Positions 24,646 to 31,379 of a stretch of DNA of 35,983 bases are shown piece after piece. Source of the DNA: Lentisphaerae bacterium ADurb.Bin242 (GTDB taxonomy: Bacteria; Verrucomicrobiota; Lentisphaeria; Victivallales; UBA1829); NCBI GenBank assembly GCA_002069785.1, contig MWCA01000057.1, forward strand, positions 1 to 35,983. The letters are read 5' to 3'. The notes under the pieces were generated by a model that was not told the origin of the DNA, made no database searches, and saw nothing but the letters and a program-made list of their open reading frames with translations. The position numbers and the translations under genes are program-made. Numbering within the stretch: the first letter of the stretch is position 1; every line of letters begins with the position of its first letter.

Positions 24646-26100
24646 ATGAACAAAGCGGAAACCTGTGCGGTCAGCGCGGCGGAAGCCACAAAGACCGACG
24701 AATCATACAAGCGGATCGTCCGGGAGATCTCCGGCGATATCCGCAGCGGGAAACTGTCTCCCGGCACGCGGCTGCAGTCGGAAAACAGACTCAAGGAATT
24801 GTATCACACCAATGTGTACAGTGTCCGCAAGGCGCTGGCGAAGCTCAAGGAGGACGGCCTTCTGTATACGGTCCCGAAGTTCGGGGTGTTTGTCGGGAAA
24901 CAGGAGGACAAAGAAATGACCTGCCGTGCCGATGTACTGCCCCATGCCGTTGATTCCGTCATCACTTCGAGTATGAAAGTCCGTTTCGCAACCCCGAGCG
25001 GACTGCCTTGCCAGCGCCGTCTGTGGGAAAAGGCCGCCGCCTCGTTTTCGAAAACGTCCCTTTTTGCGGAAATGGAAATCCTCTATCACCGGAATACGCC
25101 GGATTCTTTTCCGGAGGCCGACATCTACGAATACGCGGGAAGTTTTTCCGCATATATCTGTAACAAAAACCTGCTCAATATCCGGGAGTATTTCTCCGAA
25201 GCGATCCGGAATTCCGAACGGATGTTCGACAATACCGGCGTGCCGTTGTATTATACCGGTCCGGTTCTGCTCTATAACCTCGATCTGCTGGAGAAACTCG
25301 GGTTCAAAGAGCCCGTCTACCGGAATTATGAGGAGGAGGTGGCATATCTGGAGGCAGTCACAAAAAAGGCCGTCGCTGCCTCCCTGAATATCCCCGGCAC
25401 GGCCCAGAATATGATTTTCCGCCTGGGCAACCATCTGGATGAAATTTTCCGCGATATTCAGGAAGGGAAGCTCGGTGAAGAGGAATTTGCGGAAAAATAC
25501 GGGGCGGTTTTCCGGCGTCTCACCGACTACTGGCGGAAATACAAGATCAGTTATCCGAAAAGCGCCCTGGAAAAATTCAGGGATTTCCGGATGGGGAACA
25601 CGCCGTTTTTCTTCGGAATGCTTTCCGATTTCATGACCATGAAAAACGTGGATTGCCCGTTCCGCAGCGGCGGGGCGCTGATGTATTCGGTCGACGATAC
25701 CGTGACCCGGATTCCTGTGGTTCTTGCGGTCGATGCGCAGAGCCCGCATCCGGTCGACAGCCTCCGCCTGATCCGTCATCTTCAAAATCCGGAATTCCAG
25801 AAGGATATTGCGGAGATGGGCATGCTGCCGCTGGAGGAGAAAAATATGGCGTTTCTGCCCTATTCCAACCTTCCGCGCACGATCGAATTTGCGCGTCCGG
25901 TCTGCTTTCATACGCCCGAGGAGCACTATGTCTGCACGAATGTGCTGAACGTGGATTTGTGGAACATCGTTCTTTTCAACAAGCCTGTCCGCGAGGCGAT
26001 TCACGATACCCTGATGTTTTCCCGCTCCTATCTGAGCATGAAACTGGACAATATGACGATCGACCGCCAGAAAATGTGGTCCGCCCTATATGATGTATGA
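24646..26100 (+). CDS. GntR HTH fused to an ABC solute-binding-protein domain, 484 aa
   Basis: Predicted cytoplasmic transcription regulator. Residues of about 18-86 are a GntR-type winged helix (YKRIVREISGDIRSGKLSPG, RLQSENRLKELYHTNVYSVR, LKEDGLLYTVPKFGVFVG). From about residue 110 to the end the sequence follows family 1 extracellular sugar-binding proteins of ABC importers: WEKAAASFSK, GVPLYYTGPVLLYNLDLLEK (199-218), the hinge and C-lobe, and SLRLIRHLQNPEFQKDIAEM near the end. There is no signal peptide or lipobox, so the binding domain is used as a cytoplasmic sensor. GntR proteins more often carry UTRA, FadR or LacI-type sensors. Shine-Dalgarno is weak. The stop overlaps an ATG of the next frame, but the next gene probably starts 21 bases later. 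It heads the 24.6-30.0 kb cassette. Confidence 0.85.
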   Translation: MNKAETCAVSAAEATKTDESYKRIVREISGDIRSGKLSPGTRLQSENRLKELYHTNVYSVRKALAKLKEDGLLYTVPKFGVFVGKQEDKEMTCRADVLPHAVDSVITSSMKVRFATPSGLPCQRRLWEKAAASFSKTSLFAEMEILYHRNTPDSFPEADIYEYAGSFSAYICNKNLLNIREYFSEAIRNSERMFDNTGVPLYYTGPVLLYNLDLLEKLGFKEPVYRNYEEEVAYLEAVTKKAVAASLNIPGTAQNMIFRLGNHLDEIFRDIQEGKLGEEEFAEKYGAVFRRLTDYWRKYKISYPKSALEKFRDFRMGNTPFFFGMLSDFMTMKNVDCPFRSGGALMYSVDDTVTRIPVVLAVDAQSPHPVDSLRLIRHLQNPEFQKDIAEMGMLPLEEKNMAFLPYSNLPRTIEFARPVCFHTPEEHYVCTNVLNVDLWNIVLFNKPVREAIHDTLMFSRSYLSMKLDNMTIDRQKMWSALYDV

Positions 26101-26120
26101 GGAATAACAGGAGAACCGAA

Positions 26121-26933
26121 GTGACGAAAAGCATCAAAGACAAATTCTGGATGTGGGGATACACGATCGAATCCGTCGGCGCGGTGCGGATTCCCTTTGT
26201 TCAGACCCCGCAGAACTATTGCAGCCTCGAAACCGCAGCGGATTACTTCGGTTTTCCGAATGTCTTTTTCATGAACGGCATGCACTCCTGGGAGAATGTC
26301 GAGAAGCATCTTTCGTATCTTTCCGGGCAGGGAGAGATCATCTGCGCCCTCCCGCACGGGGCGGACGCCGCGCTGGACGGTGCGGAAAAGATCAGCCGTC
26401 TGTCCCTGAAATTCCCCCGGATCAAAGGGGTCGTGCTGGATGATTTTCTTCAGGTGAACGGACATCCAACCACCCCGGAACTGGTCTGTGAATTGAAAAA
26501 GCGCCTCCGCAGCGCGAACCCGGCGCTGGAACTGGCCGTGGTCATGTATTCCGACGGTTATCACAAGGATGTGCGCCCGTATCTGGAACAGATCGACACG
26601 ATCGTGCTCTGGCGGTGGGTTTCGACGGAGCATTTCTGGCGTTCCGAACTCGGTCCGCTGCTCCACAAATGGAAGGCCGACACCGGCAAGACGATCCTCC
26701 ACGGCGTGTATCTCCAGAATTACGGCGAGTTCGGCGACGACATCGCCCCGATGGAGATGGAATTGTGGAAACTTCAATGGATGCGCCTTTTCCAGTTCCT
26801 GCGGGGAGGAAATCTCCTGGACGGCTGTGTCCTGCTCCAGAACGGATTTGTCGGACATCCCCGGTTCCGGGACCAGGTGGTCTGGCTGAAAGAAAGCATG
26901 GACTGGCTCCTCGGAACGACGAGCTGCCGTTAA
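26121..26933 (+). CDS. Uncharacterised barrel-like protein, 270 aa
   Basis: I do not recognise the family. GTG 26121 is taken as the start because AGGAGA lies 6 bases upstream; an in-frame ATG at 26097 overlaps the previous stop but has no such site. The sequence alternates predicted strands and helices in a TIM-barrel-like way: NVFFMNGMHS, GEIICALPHG, RIKGVVLDDFLQ (an acidic pair after a strand), LELAVVMYSDG, IDTIVLWRW, KTILHGVYLQNYGE. These strand-end acidic and aromatic residues resemble glycoside hydrolase barrels, but no catalytic assignment is possible. There is no signal peptide. It lies between the sugar-sensing regulator and the pilin, about 48 bases before the latter, so a role in glycan metabolism is inferred from context only. 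Confidence 0.72.
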   Translation: MTKSIKDKFWMWGYTIESVGAVRIPFVQTPQNYCSLETAADYFGFPNVFFMNGMHSWENVEKHLSYLSGQGEIICALPHGADAALDGAEKISRLSLKFPRIKGVVLDDFLQVNGHPTTPELVCELKKRLRSANPALELAVVMYSDGYHKDVRPYLEQIDTIVLWRWVSTEHFWRSELGPLLHKWKADTGKTILHGVYLQNYGEFGDDIAPMEMELWKLQWMRLFQFLRGGNLLDGCVLLQNGFVGHPRFRDQVVWLKESMDWLLGTTSCR

Positions 26934-26981
26934 TGATAAAAACGCATGAATGGATCGATAAAGCGAAAAAAGGAGGTTGAG

Positions 26982-27704
26982 ATGAAAATGCATTGGAAAA
27001 AAGTCGGGCAAAGTTGGAAAAGGTTCACACTGATAGAGTTGCTGGTCGTGATTGCGATCATTGCGATCCTGGCGGCAATGCTGCTGCCGGCTTTGAACAA
27101 GGCCAAAGCCATGGCTCAGGGGGTCAGTTGTCTGAACAAGGTCAAACAGGTCAATTTGTTCAGTTCGTTTTACAGCAACGACTACGGGGATTGGGTTCTT
27201 CCCTCGGCCTGGGTTGCCAATGATGCCGAAAGCTGGCAGGATTGCTGGATTAATGCCCTGCAAAAATTTTATTTGCCCGGAGGGATGAACTATCTCCAGG
27301 TCAATAAATTTTTCACCTGTCCGGCGGACACTTCGCCGATGACGCATTCCTGGGCCGCGACCCGGAGCTCTTCCTACGGATATTCCTGGGCGCTCGGGAG
27401 CCGTTACGGCATGAGAATCTATGCCGCCAGCCCGGCCGTTGTCCAGCGTCTTTCCTACAAGAAGCTCGGTTATTTCAAGAGGCCCTCTCTTGTCGGGCGT
27501 ATCGTGGACATGAAAATCTCTCCCGTCCCCGCGAGCAATGTCTCCATGCACTTCGCCTGGGAGATTCCCGACTTCGGCACGGTCCGGGTTCATTTCGCCC
27601 ACAATCAGAAGGGGAACCTCGGTTTCCTGGACGGCAGCGCCCGTTCCTGCCTGAATCAGGAGATCAAGAAAAATATGGATCCTATTTCCGTATCTGTCAA
27701 CTAA
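26982..27704 (+). CDS. Pseudopilin-like protein (prepilin N-methylation domain), 240 aa
   Basis: ATG 26982 is preceded by AAGGAGG with 6 bases between, which decides against an in-frame ATG at 26946. The leader is 14 residues with two Lys-Lys or Lys-Arg pairs. FTLIELL starts at residue 15 with Arg (R14) before it instead of Gly. E19 is the Glu at +5. C50 (CLNKVKQV) and C113 (FFTCPA) fit the shared pattern. This copy alone keeps the full H-X9-DG motif: H207 and D217-G218 in AHNQKGNLGFLDG. The DUF4838 gene begins 19 bases after the stop, so pilin and enzyme form the same pair as at 378-3598. Confidence 0.9.
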   Translation: MKMHWKKVGQSWKRFTLIELLVVIAIIAILAAMLLPALNKAKAMAQGVSCLNKVKQVNLFSSFYSNDYGDWVLPSAWVANDAESWQDCWINALQKFYLPGGMNYLQVNKFFTCPADTSPMTHSWAATRSSSYGYSWALGSRYGMRIYAASPAVVQRLSYKKLGYFKRPSLVGRIVDMKISPVPASNVSMHFAWEIPDFGTVRVHFAHNQKGNLGFLDGSARSCLNQEIKKNMDPISVSVN

Positions 27705-27723
27705 CCCCGAAAGAAAAATCTCC

Positions 27724-30030
27724 ATGAAAACACTTGTGACTTGTTTGCTGTCCGCGGCTGCCCTTGCTCTTTCCGCAACGCCTGTGAAGCTGGCGGAAAA
27801 CGGGAAGACCGATTACGCAATCCGGCCTCCGGAGAATCCCACACCCATGGAACTTCTGGCCGTAAAGGAGCTTCAAACCTATCTGAAAAAGAGCACCGGA
27901 GCCGATTTCCGGCAGGGGGACTCCTCCGGGAAGATTGTCCTTCGGCGCGATTCTTCGCTGGCGCCGCAGGAGTCCTCGGTCAAACTGGAAGGAGATTCGC
28001 TTATCCTGGGCGGCGGGGACGAATGGGGCGTCCTGTATGCCGTATATTCGTTTCTGGAAAATCAGCTCGGCATCCGCTGGTTCTCCGCGTACGGAGATGA
28101 ACTTGTGCCGGAGCATAAAAACCTGAATCTGGACTTCCAGCCTTACAAACAGAAGCCCTCGTATGAAAAACGCGCCCTGATCGGAAGCAGCTACTACAAG
28201 TTTCCGGCTTCCTCCATGTTCTTCCTGCGGAACCGTCTGAATATCTGCAATACACTGGAGAACAAAGCGTATCCGGGAAGCAAATCCCTCCTGCCGTTGC
28301 GCGGTTCCCAGTGCCATACGCTTTTTTTCTATATTCCGCCGAAAAAAGGTCATTATCCGCAAGCGATGAAGTTCAAGGAGGAAAAATACTACTTTGAAGA
28401 ACATCCCGAATATTTTGGCATGGACAATTCAGGGAAACGGGTACTGAGCCTTCAGCTCTGTTTCAGTAATCCGGACTTGCGCAGGGAATTCACCCGCCGT
28501 TTCCTGGAGTGCGTGGAACTCATGGGAACCGACGGAGTGTACTCCATCGGCGCCATGGACTGGCCCGGGACATTCTGCTATTGTCCGGAGTGCAAAAAAC
28601 TGGAGGAAAAATACCAGTGCCACGCCGGGCCGATGCTGGACTACATGATCGAACTGAGCGGTATTGTCACGAAGAAATACCCGAAGCTGTATCTCTCCAC
28701 ATTGGCATACCGCAAAAACCAGTCGGAAAAACCGCCGGTAATGAAGGAAAAACTTCCGAAAAACATCATCATCATTTTTGCGCCGATCGACGATGATTTT
28801 TCCAAGACGCTTACGCACAAAAACAATGCGGAAACCTACCGGCACCTGAAAGGCTGGGCCAAGGTGACGGAAAATCTGTGGGTCTGGTATTACCCGCTGA
28901 CCTACGGCGGGGAAGCGGTTCCGTACGGAGGAATCCGCCGGAGCGCGGAAGACACGCGTCTCCTGCGGGAGGGCGGGGCCAACGGCACTTTTTATGAACA
29001 CGACGTCGGGGTGTTTTCCGGCATGAATTTCGGAGACCTCATGACGTGGATGTTTTTGAAGCTCTTCCAGAATCCGGAGGCCGATTATCGGACGCTGGTC
29101 AAGGAGTTTTGTGCCTTCTACTACGGCGCGGCCGCGCCCGAAATGGCCGAATACATCCGGGAGCTGGACGAGGCGACGATGTCCGTTCCGGCTTTTGTCA
29201 TGTGGTGCAGCGGCACCCCGAAAACGGTTCTCTCGCCGGAGAATCTGGTGCGCTGGACAAAGCTTTTCGACGCCATGGAGAAGAAGACCGCTTCCGATCC
29301 CATGTCTCTGACGAGGGTCCGCGAGGCGCGGATGGGACTGGATATCGCCGTGCTCCAGAACGATTTCCGGGAACTGGTCCGCAAAAATCCGGAATTGTTT
29401 CTCCCCGCCCGGGAGATGGAACAGCGCATTCGCGCCACGCTGGATGCTTCGCTCCAACGGCGCGTGCCGGACGGCCCGATGGCATATCTGCGCAATACAT
29501 GGAAAAAGGGAGTCCTGACTGCGCTGGAAAATGCCGTTCTGATGGCATCCGTCACGCCGAAGCCGCTGGGAGCTCCGCTGGACAACGCCGATCCGGCAAA
29601 GGTCCGCCAGGTGTTTGCAAAACAGGTCAACAAGTGCGGGTTCGCCAAGCTGCCGGATGCCGCCGTGGGACAGGCCATCTACGATCCGAAAGCGGGGGTG
29701 GAGCTTCCTTTCACCTGCGGTTTTTACGACTCTGTCGGCAAACGCTTTCTGCTGAACCGGAAAATCACCCGCGACGAAATTGTTCCGGACCGTTTCCACC
29801 TGTATAAACTCGGGGAGGCGCCGATCTCGTCCGCCTGCTACCTCTGGACGATGGGAAGCTGGATTGCCGGCTTCAATCTGGGCAGCCTGTATACCGCGGG
29901 CGAAGCGCCGGACAAGAAATACGAAATCTGGGTGTCCATGAAATTTGAGGGGCCCGGGTATCATCCCGCGAGCAAGGCCAAAGAAAACCGGGTCTGGCTG
30001 GACCGCGCCGTGGTCGTGGAAAAAGAGTGA
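27724..30030 (+). CDS. Secreted DUF4838 protein, 768 aa
   Basis: The signal peptide MKTLVTCLLSAAALALSA is cleaved near residue 18. The N-terminal alpha-glucuronidase-like domain is seen in ELLAVKELQTYLKKSTG and GVLYAVYSFLENQLGIRWFS. DUF4838 follows, roughly 190-480, with HPEYFGMDNSGKR and the FCYCPEC cluster (C285, C287, C290), the same C-x-C-x-x-C as in the paralogue at 1073-3598. A helical region (500-610) and a C-terminal beta domain ending WLDRAVVVEKE complete it; unlike the paralogue it lacks the NLIKNPEFE-type module, and it is about 70 residues shorter. The Shine-Dalgarno is weak (GAAAG). It is the last gene of the cassette headed by the GntR/SBP regulator. Substrate unknown. Confidence 0.87.
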   Translation: MKTLVTCLLSAAALALSATPVKLAENGKTDYAIRPPENPTPMELLAVKELQTYLKKSTGADFRQGDSSGKIVLRRDSSLAPQESSVKLEGDSLILGGGDEWGVLYAVYSFLENQLGIRWFSAYGDELVPEHKNLNLDFQPYKQKPSYEKRALIGSSYYKFPASSMFFLRNRLNICNTLENKAYPGSKSLLPLRGSQCHTLFFYIPPKKGHYPQAMKFKEEKYYFEEHPEYFGMDNSGKRVLSLQLCFSNPDLRREFTRRFLECVELMGTDGVYSIGAMDWPGTFCYCPECKKLEEKYQCHAGPMLDYMIELSGIVTKKYPKLYLSTLAYRKNQSEKPPVMKEKLPKNIIIIFAPIDDDFSKTLTHKNNAETYRHLKGWAKVTENLWVWYYPLTYGGEAVPYGGIRRSAEDTRLLREGGANGTFYEHDVGVFSGMNFGDLMTWMFLKLFQNPEADYRTLVKEFCAFYYGAAAPEMAEYIRELDEATMSVPAFVMWCSGTPKTVLSPENLVRWTKLFDAMEKKTASDPMSLTRVREARMGLDIAVLQNDFRELVRKNPELFLPAREMEQRIRATLDASLQRRVPDGPMAYLRNTWKKGVLTALENAVLMASVTPKPLGAPLDNADPAKVRQVFAKQVNKCGFAKLPDAAVGQAIYDPKAGVELPFTCGFYDSVGKRFLLNRKITRDEIVPDRFHLYKLGEAPISSACYLWTMGSWIAGFNLGSLYTAGEAPDKKYEIWVSMKFEGPGYHPASKAKENRVWLDRAVVVEKE

Positions 30031-30066
30031 ACCTGTCCGTATCCTCCCGCGCGGGCAATGCGGTTC
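30029..30066 (+). terminator. Possible terminator between converging cassettes
   Basis: GAACC (30029-30033) can pair with GGTTC (30062-30066) around an inner perfect CCCGC/GCGGG hairpin (30046-30055), followed on the + strand by TGGTTTTCATTTTC and more T-rich sequence. It would end the rightward DUF4838 transcript. The outer stem is short and the structure is therefore uncertain. Confidence 0.33.
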
Positions 30067-30093
30067 TGGTTTTCATTTTCAATTTTTGATCCC

Positions 30094-30864
30094 TTACCAG
30101 GCGTCATTCCAGTATTGGTTGAATTTCCACGGAGCCCAGAAAGAACTGTAGGGAGCATAGACCCATTTATGCGCCGTGGGAATTCGGCGGCGGTCCACTG
30201 CGGCCACATGCCCGTCATGGAAAAGGAAGTTACCCCGTCCGGGAACATTGATCAGGGAGGCGTCGCTGAAACGGTGGATTTCCTGAAAGTTTCCGTTGGA
30301 ATGCGGAAACACAGGAGTTCCCTCCGTGCTTCCTATGGTATACGTTACAGCGGGGGCGCCATACCACGCTTCACCGAAGTAAGCCGACCGGGACGGGACT
30401 GCGATTTTCACCAGCCGCTGGTCTCCCAGGTTGGAGGCGCTGTAACTCAGTCCGTATCCGGCCAGCTCCTGTGGACTGCCGGTCAGCACCGGATCATATT
30501 TTCGCGCCGGACACAGGAGTTTGCTGGCCGTCCGGGATTTGTCGCTTCCGATGTGCATTCCGCCCAAATAAACGGCTTTGTTTGTTTTCAAATAAGGGGC
30601 AAGCATTCCAGTGGAAGAGGATTCCCAGTATGAGAATTGAGTGGAGGTGGACGCCGTGGGACCGTTCCGGTACGGAACCGGCATTTCCTTGTTGTCGTCG
30701 CTGTATAACATTGCCGCCTTGCCGATCTGGGTGAGGTTTCCGAGACATTTGATTGCCTGGGCGGTTTCCCGCGCCTTGTTGAGCGCCGGAAGGAGAAGTC
30801 CGGCAAGAATCGCGATGATCGCGATGACGACGAGGAGTTCCACTAATGTAAACGGCCTGTTCAT
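30094..30864 (-). CDS. Pseudopilin-like protein (prepilin N-methylation domain), 256 aa
   Basis: The leader is only MNRP, and FTLVELL starts at residue 5 behind Pro. E9 is the Glu at +5. C40 lies in CLGNLTQI, C118 in LLCPAR. The C-terminal motif reads NFLFHDGHV with D217-G218, but the His expected ten residues earlier is Val (V207). AAGGAG lies 6 bases before the ATG. The gene starts 2 bases after the stop of the small secreted protein and is the last gene of the leftward CapA/beta-helix operon, whereas in the other cassettes the pilin comes before the enzymes. Confidence 0.9.
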   Translation of the reverse strand: MNRPFTLVELLVVIAIIAILAGLLLPALNKARETAQAIKCLGNLTQIGKAAMLYSDDNKEMPVPYRNGPTASTSTQFSYWESSSTGMLAPYLKTNKAVYLGGMHIGSDKSRTASKLLCPARKYDPVLTGSPQELAGYGLSYSASNLGDQRLVKIAVPSRSAYFGEAWYGAPAVTYTIGSTEGTPVFPHSNGNFQEIHRFSDASLINVPGRGNFLFHDGHVAAVDRRRIPTAHKWVYAPYSSFWAPWKFNQYWNDAW

Positions 30865-30866
30865 GT

Positions 30867-31379
30867 TTACTCCTTAGGTTTCAAAGTTGCTTTGATGTTT
30901 TCGACCATGACGTTTTTCGAGCCCTGATGCGCGTGAATTGTCATGGAAAATTCGCTGACTTTGCGGAGAATGCCGTTCTTGTCGGGTTTTTCCGCATCTT
31001 TGAGCCGGATTTCCCCTTTATAAACGGCCGGCGTATCCGTCGCCTTGAAAATATACGCGGCCGCTTCATCGATATACCCTTCCCTGGAACGCTGTCCCAG
31101 GCGGACGCTGACCGGGCCTTTTTCCCATTTCAGGGTCAACTCGAATTCCAGGATATCGCCGGCTTTGCCCTGAAAACTGTTTTTGAAACGGATTCCGGTT
31201 CCAGCCTCGATGGATACCCGTTTTTTCCCGTTTTCCTCCACCAGCTTGCATTTCGGACCGTCCCACCAAGCGACCGGCGAATTCCGGCCCGGCTTGAACG
31301 GCATCTGGAGGTCGAGTTCCGCCCCGAGGGTGCTCCATGCGGTCAAGGCGGCGAGGATTGAGAGAATGTGTTTTTTCAT
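30867..31379 (-). CDS. Small secreted beta-sandwich-like protein, 170 aa
   Basis: The signal peptide MKKHILSILAALTAWSTLGA sets the start at 31379; upstream in-frame codons lie inside the neighbouring gene. The mature part of about 150 residues alternates short beta segments (KRVSIEAGTGIRF, GDILEFELTLKWEKGPVSVR, STIHAH-type end) and resembles a carbohydrate-binding jelly-roll, but I cannot name a family. The ATG overlaps the stop of the large beta-helix gene by ATGA, so its synthesis is coupled to that protein. I infer an accessory glycan-binding role from this position. Confidence 0.72.
   Translation of the reverse strand: MKKHILSILAALTAWSTLGAELDLQMPFKPGRNSPVAWWDGPKCKLVEENGKKRVSIEAGTGIRFKNSFQGKAGDILEFELTLKWEKGPVSVRLGQRSREGYIDEAAAYIFKATDTPAVYKGEIRLKDAEKPDKNGILRKVSEFSMTIHAHQGSKNVMVENIKATLKPKE

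Noticed and set aside
24084..24794. N-terminal extension of the tilS frame through and beyond trxA
   Set aside because: The open frame continues upstream by chance. The PP-loop protein begins at ATG 24083 with an ATGA overlap to trxA, and typical TilS length is reached from there.
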